In this document: piece by piece, positions 46,830 through 62,855 of the stretch
Position numbering within the stretch: the stretch's first letter is position 1
Layout of the letters: each line of letters begins with the position of its first letter
Source: Paraspadella gotoi
Taxonomy: Eukaryota; Chaetognatha
NCBI GenBank assembly: GCA_051294375.1
Contig: CM119270.1
Coordinates: forward strand, 18,015,710-18,079,709
Reading direction: 5' to 3'
Length of the DNA stretch: 64,000 bases
The notes under the pieces: model-generated
Told to the model about the DNA's origin: nothing
Databases searched by the model: none
The model's input: the letters and a program-made list of their open reading frames with translations, nothing else
Translations under genes and position numbers: made by a program

Positions 46830-49800
46830 ACACAATGAAATCGAAAGGTCCCCTATACACAATATATAATTTAACTTTAAATTTAAAATATATTATTTAA
46901 AATTCAAACTAAAGTATTAATAATATCTTATCTTTAAACCCTTGCTCCTGAACTTTTTTAAGGTCTTCTATTTCAGATAGATAGGTACATCATTTTAGTT
47001 AGTAAATGAAAAATTGGTTTGAGAAACTATTTTGAATTCTAACCTATGAAATTTAGCTAATTAGATAGATGCATCGTGGATAAATCTTACTTACAAAACT
47101 TTTTTTTTTGCCTCATAGCTATAATAAAATATATAAAAAGACAAAGAAAGAAAAACCAAATGTAATTCTAATTCTATGGTTTTGTTTTTTTTCTTTTCTC
47201 TCTCTATCTCTTTTTATTTCATTATATTCTTCATTAAAACTTTATGAATTTTAAACAATAAAAATACTAATCAAATTATCTTATATTATTTATGTAGGAA
47301 TTTTTTAAAATATAATTTAAAACATAAATTATTTTATTGATTATTAATTTATTTTAATTATTTTATGTATGAATTTCAGTAAGATTTTTCTTGGAAAAAA
47401 AAAAACAAAGGCGAAAAGAATCCGTTTCTGTCGTTTTTATCTTAGAACGGAAACATTTTTTGTTGAACGTAACAACGAGATGAACGACGTACGACTACGA
47501 CCGCCCACTAAATTAACGATAACATTGAACATTTTATACTAAAGAAGAAAGAAGAGAGAGGAGAGGGAAGATAGGGGAGGAGGAGAAAATAACATTGAAC
47601 ATTAATCCAAGTGGAGCTTTAAAAGTGACTTAGATAAGAACTCAGAATGTGTTTTTTAAGTTACTGAAAAGGATTTAAAAACTAATTGAAACTTTTTGTG
47701 TTAGTGGGGTTTTTGTTTATTCCCCGGTTTGAGCCTATTGAGGGCTCGGTGGTGTGACGATATGTATCTCTGCCTCTTCTCTCGTCGTCTCTCTACTCTC
47801 TCTCTCTCTCTCACGCTCTCTTGCTCTTTTTTTTTTCTTTTTCTCGTGTCTACTTTTGGTGATCTTGAAAAAAAAATGGAAAGAATTTTAGTTGAAGAAG
47901 AAAGTCGAAAAGAATCTTTGTGGTCTGAATGAATCAAGATTTTCGGTCTTTGTTAGATACAAGAAACGAGGAGGGGAAATAGACAGACAGATGACTGAAA
48001 GGCCAGACAGCACAGATAAGACAAAGAACAAAAAACTGTCTTGTTGAAGAATGAAATAAAAAAGAAAGAAAGAAGAAAAAAACATGAAAAATGGTTAAGA
48101 GAAGTTAAGAATTTAATGACGTGTAAATAAATTAAGAATTATAATTACAAAACAAGNNNNNNNNNNNNNNNNNNNNNNNNNTCCGAACAACGGTTACCTT
48201 TTTACAATCTCCGAGCTTTAATCGCATCGGAGATGCACAAGTGATGAGAAGGTCCCGGATACGTTTCCGGACCTTTTGGCCATACAACCAAAAAAGGGTA
48301 AACAAATTATTTCCTCTCTCGACAGTGATATTTTATTATAAAATTTTAATATTAATAAATATAGCTACTATAATCATACTATAGTAGAATTAAAAAAAAT
48401 TTAACAAAATGGTTTAGAATTTTGGGGGGTTAACAAATCGAAAATATACAATGCTATCATCCATTATCTATAATGAACATTTTTTCGTAATTGAGATCCA
48501 TAACCATCTCATTCATATGCTTACTCGTTTTATTGCATAGTTAATTATATTTTCTCTCTTATTAAAATATCTAATTAATTAAATTTTTTTTTCAGAAGGT
48601 ATGTTAAATTAAAAAATGATAACTTATGCCAAACAGTTGATTTTGCAAGAAAATCTTTATCGAATAATATAAATGGATGCCTTCTACTACCTAACTATAG
48701 GCTGTCTCAATACATTGTATAGTCAGATTTGTTATGGATTGATGTTATTGACTATAAGAAATAAATATTTAAAATATTAAATATCATGAAAAAATTGCAT
48801 AAACTTTTGATTTTTTTTTTAGCAATATAAACATAATTTTTTATATTATTTGTTCAATTGATGCTTATTAATAGCTAACTTCCGGTCAGTTGTATCCTTC
48901 TTCAATTTATAATAATTTAATGATTAACTTTTTTAATTCATTTTAGATAAAATAATAGATCTGACCATTTTTACTTACTTTGACATAAATCCAAAAATTT
49001 ATGTATTAAGAAAAACTATATGTATGAAATATCTATTATATATATTTTAAATCAGCATGCTATTTTAATTTTTATGGAATTGATAATTAATAATTATCCT
49101 ATGGACAACTTGTTAAAACAGTTTTAAATCTCATCAAAATTTTTAAGGCCAAAAGTTAGGTTGTTTAAAAAAAACTTGCAAGATCGCAAAAAGTATAAAA
49201 AAAGTCTATTGTACTTGTAATATCTTTTGAAATAAAAAGAGTGTGTTAAGGTGTTGTGGTATCAAACTTCAAGCCCAATCAGTGAACTATTCTAGAACGA
49301 TGTTTTATTAATTTTATCCATAAATCTTTACAAGTTTTTATCTATAAGATACGACGCTTAAAAGATTATACAGTTTGTTGCTGCATTACATTTCAATGAA
49401 GGCTATTGAAATTTGTTTGGTTTTCTTTTTGACATTGAAAGAGGAAGGTTCTGATATTACATTTAATTATCATTAAATTTTACTCAACTTTATAATTTTG
49501 CGCTTGTATTTTTTAGGTTAAAATAAAAAAGAAAACAAGCAAAAAATTTTGTAGTAGTTGAATTAAATGTTTTTTTAATATGAAAAATGATAAATAATAA
49601 ATTTTTCAGTTGATATAAACAGTATCTGGACGTCTACCTATCTTGTCTGTATATGTAATCATTTTTCATTATCTTCAACTGCAAAGCAAAAGCTATGATA
49701 TTTACTGCTTGTTTATCGTAATAAAAATTTAAAAAATTACTTTAGACTGCTTGACATATTGACAAAGCACGACATCATTGATTGTTGAAATTGTATTTGC

Positions 49801-51700
49801 TAATTTTCTTTTAAATATAACCACCTTATATAAGGGAAATTTAATTCTATATTTATATCATTTCATTTTAATTAAGAAAAAAAAATTCGCAAAAGTGGTT
49901 GGGTATGTGTGGTATGTTCATTTTTTAACGGTCTTCTTTACTGCCCCCATTACGCAAGAATTAAAAAGGTCATTATTATCATTCCACTATGTAACAGATT
50001 TCATCTACCCTTTATGCCACCTGCATTCTGGGAAATTTTTCTTTTTTTCCCTTTCAAACTGTATTAAATTGTATGTGATTAGAACGAACAGGCATGGAGG
50101 ATCCGTTTGGTAGCCTTAGTTACCCCCTTTCCAATCAAATTTTTAAGACAAGGTTTTTTTTTTAATCTATTCTAGACATTAACTCTAATATTGTTACCAT
50201 TTCTATATTTAATTGTTTTTACATTCTCTTTGCGTAATTGTGAGGGAAACGTTTTGCGGCCTATACCGAGGACATTTACACAGGTGTTCAAATGTGGTAT
50301 ATATTAGAAAAAAAGTAACTGTTTTCAAAAATGTAAAAAATCTATAGAGGAATCTACTATACTTAACAAATTTACTGACGTTTAATATGTATTAGAACTT
50401 TGTATGCCACTCCAATAAAAAAACTGCTTAAAGTATATACCTGTTTTCTGTCATATTTAAAAAGGCTACTGAATTTGAAGTTAAAAGCCTTACAAAGCAG
50501 TTCGAATATCAATTATTTTACATGTATATATTTAAACTTTGAATTTTCGGTTTCCAGGATAATATTATATCGAGCTTCAAACAATTTATAATAGCATGTG
50601 ATTTAAAAAAAGTTTGTCTGTTCATACATAATTTTTAATATCAGTAATTTTTTGGATTTTGTCAAAGAGTAAGTGAAATTTATAGCAGTCAGGTATTATT
50701 AAAAATAAAAGAAGTTATAAAATTATTATTAATTGAGTAATGATACAACTGACAGTAGCTGTATTAAAAGCATCATATGAAAATTAATTAATAATTATGT
50801 TTATTATGCTAAAAAAAAATTCAAGTTAATAATTTTTTTTTCATTATATTTTAATTTTATAATTATTTATTTTCATGTCCAACTATCATATAATAAACTT
50901 TACTATATATGTTATTTGAAGGCCTATTAGGTATGGTAGGATCCATTATAATATAAAATTTTTCTTCATCATTTGCCATAGTTATAATTTTTTAATTTAA
51001 GCTGTAATTTGGATAAAAAAAATTGAAATAATATTTAATAAAGGAATATTAATTACAAAATAAACTATTAAAGATAGAATAATGGTTATCGGACTTCAAA
51101 CGAAAGAAAATGTTTCATAAATTATGGATGATTGCATGTGTATTTCTCACATTTTAACAAAAAAATTGTAAACCATTTCTTTCATATCTCTTTTTGCTAT
51201 TTCGTACTTTTATTATATTTACTATAGCTAATTTTAATTTTTAATTTCTAGTAGAAAACTGTCATTAGGAAAAAGTTTGCATTACCCTTTTTTGTGTTAG
51301 CCCAAAGGTTCCGAAACGTATTCCGGGACATTCTCATTCTTGGCATCCATGGCCGATTTAAATCGATTGTTAATAAGGACCGTGCGAATTTACCGTTATA
51401 ATTATCGGTTAGGGTAAATTATTTTTAACGGCTGAACCAATGGATAACGTTTCTCATTCCCGAACCAAAGTCGCAGATGGAAAATTTCAGATTAAAAATA
51501 CGTAATCAACAACGGTCGACGATTCTAATCCGCAGTCAATTAACGCTCCGGCGCGGCTCTGCGCTGCCCTGCATTGCGGCTCGGCTGTTCGGCCGCTCGG
51601 TAATAATATTTTAATACTACCGAGAGAATTGATCGGGTAAAAGGCTTCAGTCACGCGGCAGGGTCCACGGTTCAAGCCCAAGTCGGAACAGTTCTTGCGA
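46830..51700. other. AT-rich intergenic spacer
   Basis: No coding exon supported; all long frames are Phe/Ile/Asn/Lys-rich and lack splice context. It holds a CT tract at 47790-47820, a 25-N gap at 48157-48181 and, just right of it, a segment with short hairpins (CTCCGAG...CATCGGAG; GGTCCCGG...TTCCGGACC, about 48207-48275). Confidence 0.5.
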
Positions 51701-51735
51701 AAGAGCGCCGGAACGATTCAACTACGTCAAAATCT

Positions 51736-51950
51736 CGGCTCTTGTTTCCGAGTGTGCCCCTTTTCCGTTCTGTTTATCCCATAATTTAATTTGATATTAT
51801 ATTTAACCTTAATTGATTTTAAACTTATAAATCTAACCTTAAACTAATCCTTAAGTTTAATCTCTAATTTATTATTTAATCTTTTACTCGAAAAGTTGAA
51901 CTAATTCTGAATTTAGGATAAAATGGGGCGTTCAGGGAAAATAAGGCCGG
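51736..51950. mobile_element. MITE-like element, copy 2
   Basis: The left end CGGCTCTTGTTTCCGAGTGT is followed by GCCCCTTTTCC. The right end AAAATGGGGCGTTCAGGGAA is followed by AATAAGGCCG. These are imperfect terminal inverted repeats of about 28 bp. The body (GTTTATCCCATAATTT, TTTAACCTTAA) matches copy 1 at 3729. Confidence 0.65.
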
Positions 51951-52159
51951 AAATTTTTCGCGAGATACCATGGCCTGTCGGACTCATCAAAACTGTTAGT
52001 CCGGGTCAACTACATCAATTAAATCAAACTACATCAACTCCACCAAATCTCGCCGCTCGACCCTTCGTCTCTCCCTTTTTATTTATGTCTTAACCGGATT
52101 TCACTTTCTCGGTTTTAAAATCAATTTTCTTCAATTATCACGACAAAGAGAGAAAGAGA

Positions 52160-52245
52160 GAAAGAGAGAGAGAGAGAGAGAGACGAGAGAGAGAGAGAGA
52201 GAGGAGAGAAGAGAGAGAAGAGAGAGAGAGAGAGAGAGAAGCAGG
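52160..52245. repeat. Interrupted (GA)n tract
   Basis: Roughly 85 bp of GA repeats, upstream of the tap/neurogenin gene. Confidence 0.9.
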
Positions 52246-52639
52246 AGGAGAGAGATCGTTTCTTCTTGTCGGCGACTCTTAAATCTTTTCCTCTCATTTC
52301 TTAAATTCAACTACCGAGTTTATTTTTTCTTTTTCTTCCGTGTTCATTTTTTCTCTTAAATTTTACGAGTGAAGAACGAATGCACGTAAAGGAAGCCGAA
52401 CACGAACAACAACAACGACACTCATAACAACAACGACCGACGACAAAAAGAAACGAGTAATCTCCTTTTTTCGATAGAATTTTTGCTGAGACCAATAAGA
52501 ACGACCCCCCCCCCTCCGCATGAATCGATCCCGTCTTTTGCGAAATCGTCTTTAGCGAGATCTTCCTTCGTAAAAAACGGGATTTCATCTTACGATGAAT
52601 TCAAAAATTGATTCGAGGATGGAAAAGGTCGATGAGAAA

Positions 52640-52705
52640 AAGGAGGAGGAGGAGGAGGAGGAGGAGGAGGAGGAGGAGGAGGAGGAGGACGACGACGACG
52701 ACGAC

Positions 52706-52746
<41 letters not shown>

Positions 52747-52814
52747 ACGACGAGAGTCGAAGAGCGAGAACATATAACGAGCGTGACCCCGCGGAATCTT
52801 GCTCTTCCCCAGGG

Positions 52815-52856
<42 letters not shown>

Positions 52857-52900
52857 AGACGAGAAGAGAGAGAGAGAGAAGGAAGAGAGAGAGAGAGAGA
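52640..52900. repeat. GAG, GAC and GA repeats in the 5' region of the bHLH gene
   Basis: Successive (GAG)n at 52641-52688, (GAC)n at 52689-52752 and (GA)n at 52818-52900. A splice donor ACGGAAAG|GTAAGT at 52944 follows, so this may be an untranslated first exon of the bHLH gene. Confidence 0.85.
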
Positions 52901-53190
52901 GAGGCCCCAAATAAGAAGAGGAAGAGGAGGTCCATAACGGAAAGGTAAGTTCCACCCCACTTTTCCGATTTCATTTTTCTAACGAGACTTCGTTTCGAGG
53001 TCTCCATCGAAAATTAGAGAAACTTACTTTTTCTTTCCAAAGACAAACTTACCAAAAAAAAAGAGAAAAACTTCGAAACTGACCAAAGTTATTTTCCTTA
53101 TTTTTTCCAATTCGTGGGCCGAATTACATCATTTTTCTCTATTTGAGAAGAAATATATTTTAATATTATTAACATTATAATTTTTAAAAA

Positions 53191-55001
53191 ATGGCGACAA
53201 CTCAAACGAGTCTGACGCCGGTTTCGACGGCGCCGCTTTTGATCCTTTCTCCTTTCGTCTCCGTCATCCGAACGGCGTCATCATCGTCGTCGTCAGCGAC
53301 CGTCACGACGCCGCAAAGACGAAAGACGCCGATCGCCATCCAACCGAAGTCGACGCCTATGACGCCGGGTTCCCACGCGCGCGTCGCCATCACCTTCAAC
53401 GACGCCGACAGTTCCGCGCCCCCGCCTGCAAAGAAGCCACGCTTGACGCCGCTTTTCCGCGCCGAGACGCCCGATGCTTTCCCGGCGCCGCCCGTTTCTC
53501 TCCTCCCGACGGCGCCCATATCCGTCTCCACGGATGGCGCCGGTTATTTTTCGGGAACGCCGTGTTCCGAAGCGGCGTCGCCTCTTCAGACTCTCGTCTC
53601 ATTTCCGACGGACTTTTCCTCGATGAAGTCGGTTTTAACGACGCCAGTTTCTCCGGCGCCGGAAAATTCCAATTCGATCTTTGGAGGAGCCGTTTCTGAC
53701 CTGCTCTTGGCTTTGGCGCCGGATGAAACCTTCGGCTGCGATCCCCCGGCGTCGTCTCCGCAACGCCCGGCCCTTTTGACGCCGCCAGCGACGCCGGAGA
53801 AAGAGTTTCCCGCCGAAGACTCTCTCGGCGCCGCGTGGACGGCATCGGGGCCAAAAAACTGCGCCCACGGCGCCCAAGGAACCGGCGCTCCGACCTCCAT
53901 CGCTCCCGCCCTCACAGCCTCCAGCCTCCCTTCATCACTCGACCCTTCTCTTCCCAAGTCCGTCCTCAAGAGTCCGCGCAAGATCGACACGGAGCTGAGG
54001 TCGCGGAGGGAGATGGAGACGATTCGACGAGAGATTCGAGAGGAAGAGGAGAGGGCGAAGGCGGAAGCGGCGGCGGCGGCGGCCGCGGCAGCCGCGGCGG
54101 CGGGCGGCGCAAGAGGGAGAAAGAGGAAGAGGAGATCAAAGGCGAAGCTGAAGACTCCGACGTTGAAGAAGAAGATTCAGGTTATTGGCAAATCAATTCG
54201 AATCGAATCGATCGATCAATCGATCAATCCATCCCTATATCATTTAATCTGTCTTTTATCTATCAATATATTTAATTAAAACTAATCAAATGAGGAAATG
54301 TTATATCCATTATACGTCAATTACTAAAACTAGTAAATAAAATCAATTATTCTACGAACTTATCAGTTAATCTAACCCCCCCAAAAAAAGAACGTATTAA
54401 AAAAAACCCTCAAATTAATATAATGATCTCTCAGCCAATTTCGCAATCAATCTATCAACCAAATCAATAAATAGATCGTTCAATCAATCAAAATCAATTA
54501 CACCCTCCCCCCCCTTTTCACCAACAACAGCGCGTCCGCCGCATAAAAGCCAACGACCGCGAGCGCCATCGCATGCACTCGCTCAACGACGCCCTCGACG
54601 CCCTGCGCGTGGTCCTTCCGGCGGCGCCTGGCGAAGACCCCTCCCGCCTGACGAAGATAGAGGCGCTGCGGTCGGCGCGGAATTACATCTTCGCTCTGAC
54701 GGAGACGTTGAAGATGTACGACGTTGTTGAGGGGAAGGAGCCGAAGGAGAGTTACGTCGAGGGACTTCGGTGGGAGGAGGAAGAGGAAGAGGAGGAGAGG
54801 GAGAACAACAACAACAATCGTATGGTCGGGAATAATAATAATAACGACGACGACGACGACGAGGAGGAAGACGACGATCTCGGCGACGAAGATCTCGACG
54901 AACTGATTGAGGCCGGAGGCGATCGCCTTTTGGAATCGATCTCCCCCGACGGCGAATTCGTCGCTGAGGAGTTTGAGTTCGATATCGAAGGGATTTTGGG
55001 T

Positions 55002-55081
<80 letters not shown>

Positions 55082-55175
55082 GAAAGGGAAGTTTCGTTTG
55101 TTTTTGTTTTGGTTTTTTGGTTTTTTATTCTGTTTTATGACTGTTTTTTATCCTTTTTTTAAAAATCGAGGATAA
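53191..55175 (+). CDS. tap: Neurogenin/Tap-family bHLH transcription factor
   Basis: Exon 1 is 53191-54180 (ATG in AAAATGGCG; donor AAGATTCAG|GTTATT). Exon 2 starts at 54531 (acceptor CACCAACAACAG), phase 0. Exon 1 encodes a Ser/Thr/Pro-rich region with alternating SPxK- and TPP-type sites, an Ala run and a basic GRKRKRRSK segment. Exon 2 begins the bHLH domain: basic region [17 protein letters not shown], helix 1 [10 protein letters not shown], loop with EDPSRLTK, helix 2 [20 protein letters not shown]. The Glu/Arg that contact the E-box (RER) are present, and the NYI.ALTETL ending is diagnostic of neurogenins and Drosophila Tap. After it comes an acidic Glu/Asp/Asn tail. The frame then crosses a (GA)n tract to a stop at 55175; a donor at about 54999 (TTTTGG|GTGAGA) may be used instead. 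It binds E-boxes as a heterodimer with a Daughterless-type partner, by family knowledge. Confidence 0.92.
55008..55081. repeat. (GA)n microsatellite
   Basis: Pure GA tract at the end of the bHLH open frame. Translation through it would give an Arg/Glu tail, so splicing or termination before it is likely. Confidence 0.95.
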
Positions 55176-55689
55176 AAATGACAAACAAGTTTGCGGCTGG
55201 GAATTTTCATCGTAAATTGAACTTTCACAATTTGTTTTTAAATCCGCGATTCACGATTTTATGAATGTATCGTTGCTAAATTTTTATAATTTAATATATT
55301 TTTTTTTATTTTAGCCATGTTGGGACATTTTCGTTTTTTGAATTTGCCCAAACGATTTTAAAAATGCATTTTCTCTGCCTTTTTTTTTAAACTGCACTCC
55401 TTACGATATTCCGTCCACGAATCGATCTCTTACGAGCGATCCGAGTAAATTTTAATTTAATAAATAATAAATTTTATACGTGTTTAATGTTTCCTATTTT
55501 TAAATTGATTTAATTATTTCGCATGTGTAACTTATTGATGCAACTGAGCGCACAGACTTTTTTCGATGTCGTCATAGAAAACGTCGCACAAGATTGAATC
55601 GGGTTGATGAGGTCAAGTGGTCGTTGGTAAGGATGCGTTGGTGAGGTCGATTCGGGTGAGTCAGAGATGGAGAGTCGCGCTTGCCTGAC

Positions 55690-55747
55690 TTTTAACGAGT
55701 GCCGAACTTGCCTGACTTTTAACGAGTGCCGAACCTGCCCGACCTTT
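55690..55747. repeat. 27-bp tandem duplication
   Basis: TGCCTGACTTTTAACGAGTG followed by CCGAACT/CCGAACC occurs twice in tandem, with a partial third copy (CTGCCCGACC). Confidence 0.8.
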
Positions 55748-56270
55748 TTCATAACCCGTTCTATCGAAAACGCGCTAGTTCAAACCAAAGACTAAAAAAT
55801 ATATTTCCGAGTCGAGAATAAACGTGACTAAAAAAAACGTTTTAAATATTCGAGACTCATATGTTCAAAAACCAAAACTTTATGTATGTATTTATATGTA
55901 TTTATACTTAATGCGGATGCCTCAGAGAGTAACAAGAAAAAAATTTGGCATTCGTGCGCACTAATGATTCTTTTTTTTTACTTTTAATATATTTTTGTCC
56001 TCAAAAACTTTGTAACTTATCTCTCCTTCGTGCACTTTTTTACACAAGTATCATTGCTATTAATTGTACGACTTTCTGAAATAAAACGTTTTGTTTAAAA
56101 TATTATAGACTCGAATTAATCCTAGTCAATAGCACAAGGTTAGCAGCTTTAGTTAAATCCTCTACAAAAGAAGTTAACTCATTGATTAAAACTTTACGGA
56201 CCGAAAGAAATAAAAAAAAATATGCCTCGTTACTCTTGCAACATCATTCGAAATCCACGTACGTAGAGAA

Positions 56271-56457
56271 TAGGGCCTTATATTTCAAAATCGCCCGATT
56301 TCATAATAAATACAAACGTTTTTTAGAGATAAAAAATTAAAAATAAAAGTGAGGGTTAAGTATTAGGTTAAGGATTTGGTAAGATATAAGGATTAGATAT
56401 TAATAATAAAATTTTGATTAAGAAACCGATATGAAGCGCTTTCGGAAAATAGCGCCG
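56271..56457. mobile_element. MITE-like element, degenerate copy
   Basis: The left end AGGGCCTTATATTTCAAAAT and the right end CTTTCGGAAAATAGCGCC are partly inverse to each other and to the termini at 51736-51950. The interior has GGGTTAAG and TTAGGTTAAGG motifs, the reverse of the CCTAACC motifs of copy 1. Confidence 0.35.
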
Positions 56458-56654
56458 TCAAATAATAGCGCAATTTTTACAATTTGCCTTAAACAGTGAA
56501 TGTCTGCGCGTTGGTCGTCGACATCTTGTTGTTGCAATTTCTGGCGGCGATTTGGTAATTACAATTTTGGCGCAATTTCTACTTAAACATTTGGTGCGTG
56601 AAGACAAGTTCTATCAAATGAAATGAATCGTCTGGTGAGATTTTGATCGAACAA

Positions 56655-59703
<3,049 letters not shown>

Positions 59704-60286
59704 ATCTGATGGCGATAAAGATCATCACAATGTTACTATTTAAAGTTTTTTTTTCTATTTTAATCATTATAAAGTTGTCGAAATTAGTTTATTGCTCATC
59801 GTATACTTTCCAAATTAGGAGAAGAAAAATAAAAAAAAAGAAAATTAAAAGAAAAAAACAACAAAAAAGGAACGAAAAGAAAAAACTACAACAACAGCAA
59901 ACAAAAACGACGACAACGACGACGACTCTAAAGACAAATTGATCTTTTGTCTTTGACGTTTTTTTTTCTCGAAGGTAAAGTCAGACGTTGAGATGGGAAT
60001 GTGTCAAAAGACTCACCCGTCCGAATGACTTACCCAAAAAAAAATCGATGACGACGACGACGAAAAATGACGACGAACAAAAGAGCATCGCGTCGTTTAT
60101 TGAAAAAAAAAAGCGAAAAACAAATGCTCCACGTCGGATTGAAATTGATTTATTTTTATATAAAGTAAATAATTAACGATTAACTCTTTCTTTCTTTCTT
60201 TCTTTCTCTCTTTATCTCCCTCTCTTCCTTGAATTACGTATCATATATTATCGAGTCTTTTTCTTTAACTGTCAATGCGTCCGTTT

Positions 60287-60412
60287 GTCAGTCTCTCCCT
60301 TCCCTTTTCTGTCAATCTTTCCCTTCCCTTTTCTGTCAGTCTCTCCCTTCCCTTTTCTGTCAGTCTCTCCCTTCCCTTTTCTGTCAGACTGTCAGTCTCT
60401 CCCTTCCCTTTG
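60287..60412. repeat. 24-bp minisatellite
   Basis: Five copies of a 24-bp unit (GTCAGTCTCTCCCTTCCCTT plus TTCT), one with a CAATCTTT variant. The unit is a multiple of 3, so a repeat peptide frame appears by default; no other coding evidence. Confidence 0.93.
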
Positions 60413-60875
60413 TTTTCCTTCAAATTTTTCCCAGTTTACACCCAGAATTCTTCGTCTCTGCTGACTTGACTTTTTTTTTTCCACAATCTGGTCAACGAAA
60501 AAAAAACTTAGAAAAAAAAAGTACAAATAGAAAAATGAAAAAAGAAAAGAGAAAAAAAGATTAAAAAAAAGGAAAATTAAAGAGAAAAAAAAAGGAAAGA
60601 ATCTCTGACGATTCGCCGACTAAGAGAAGTCGAAATACGTCGAAGTTAAAGGAGACGAAAAATTACCCAAAAAATTACAATTGAGAGGATAATTTTAAAC
60701 AATGTTTCCGCATCTCCCACGTTGATAAAAAAAAAGTCATTTGAATCGAAACAATTGATTCAAACCACGAGGTCACTTGATATATTTTTTTTATTATTTT
60801 CTCTCAGCGGTTCACCTTGTACAATTTTTAAATTGGGCCGGTCAATTTAAAACAGACGTGGTTGTGTTATTGGCG

Positions 60876-60877
<2 letters not shown>

Positions 60878-60962
<85 letters not shown>
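60878..60962. repeat. (GA)n microsatellite
   Basis: GA dinucleotide tract with two short interruptions, between the two CDA genes. Confidence 0.95.
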
Positions 60963-60966
<4 letters not shown>

Positions 60967-61199
60967 TACAAAACTCAGAAATTAACTAATTTTAAAACCA
61001 TCTTTGTCAATTGTTTTAAGATGTTTCACTTCATCATTGGAAAACGAAAAATTATAAAACCACCGAAAACAATTAAGATTTTTGAGTAAAAAATCAAAAC
61101 GGAAGAAGCTTTTCAACTCCCTGGCACCCGCCTCTGCCTCTCCGTCAGAGGCAGCACCTTCCAACCTTTCGTCGACATCATCGCTTTCGTCCGTCGACG

Positions 61200-62773
61200 A
61201 TGCAGCCGCCGTCGCCACTGCGTCTGCTGCAACAACTTCTAATGCTACAGTTGCTGCGAATGCCGCCTCTAATATCGGCGGATCCTTGCGACGAGTCGAT
61301 CTGCCGGTTGCCGGATTGTTTCTGTTCCGGAACGAAGATTCCCGGCGGATTGGAGAGGAAGAAAACGCCGCAGGTTAAACTTGACCTTTCGATATTTTCT
61401 ATAAATATAAATAAATAAAAAAGTAACAAATGTTTCGAAATATTTTAAGATTCTTTATTAGTGAAATCGGTCGTCTTCTTTAGATCTTATTTATATTAAA
61501 ATATTTAGAATTTTTCGGTACTTTTTTAAACGTAGTATTAGTATCCTTAATAGTAAAACCCATAGACAGAGCGACCTACCAAAACACTAAAGAGACAGAA
61601 CACTTTTTAATTGTAAGAATATATGACCATTGTTAACGGTTCTTCGGTTCACTCGCCCCAACCGCCCACCTCCCTCTCCCCCCCCACCTCCCCCCCAAAA
61701 GATCATCCTCCTGACCTTCGACGACTCCGTCCACTCCAGCAACGTCGTCTACTACGACGAAATCTTCGCCGCAAAAAGACGAAATCCCGACGGATGCTCC
61801 ATCGCCGGGACTTTCTTCGTCTCGCACGAGGACACGGAGTACGATCAAGTCAGGAGACTCTGGAAGAAGGGACACGAGATCGCCGACCACACTGGTGATG
61901 GAGAGAGCGTGGAGGGAACCACATTGGTTGGTGGGGTGGAGGGGACACGACGTCTTCGACCGCGCTGTTGAGAGATAGAAGTTTCCACACTTCTGAGGGA
62001 AGGCGCCAATGTTGGACTCAAATTCTTGAAGAATCACTGAAACTGTCAACGTCTCCCTATTTGTGGCTTGTTTAATAAAAGATTGGTCTATACTCTAATT
62101 AATTTTAATTTTAATTTTATTAAACCATTTGGTCTATACTCTAATTAATTTTAATCACCACTAAGTCGGCGAAAATTCCTCGCCCACTGGTTATATAGAA
62201 GAGAAACTATCGAACAAACTGTTAATAGTTTCGTCATCTTTAACTCATCATCGATGTCATTTTGTTTTTTCAAAGTTTCTCACCGATTCCCGATCGACTG
62301 GTGGCGAAACGCGGACTACAGCGGATGGGAAGAGGAGATCGTGGGACAAAAGAACAACTTGGTAGAGAAGGCGGGAATTCCCAAGGAAGAAATCAAGGGT
62401 TTCAGAGCGCCTTTTCTGCAGGTGATCGAACGATCGATTCCATTAATAAAATTTGAACATCAAGTCACAAATTTGTACTATATCAAATTATATACTAAAT
62501 TATACTTTATAAATCTATTTACTCGTTTTGTAATTCATTAATAAATACAATTTACCAAATCAATACATAAATTCGATGAATCAACCAAATTAACAAATAA
62601 CCAGGTCGGTGCGGACAACGAATTTTCAGTTCTTCACGATTCCGGTTTTCTGTACGAATCGTCGCTGCCAACTCAACAACAGGATCCCCCGCTCTGGCCG
62701 TACACCCTCGAGTACGATACAGTCCAGGTAGAACTCCTTCTCACTCTTTCTGCTCTCTCTCTTCTCTTTCTCT

Positions 62774-62855
<82 letters not shown>

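Noticed and set aside
49778-50113. 111-codon plus-strand frame
   Set aside because: Composition follows local AT content, with no Kozak context, splice sites or domain.
51655-51700. Box B-like GGTTCAAGCCC on the plus strand
   Set aside because: No matching T stem or box A at the right distance; at best a decayed tRNA-derived fragment.
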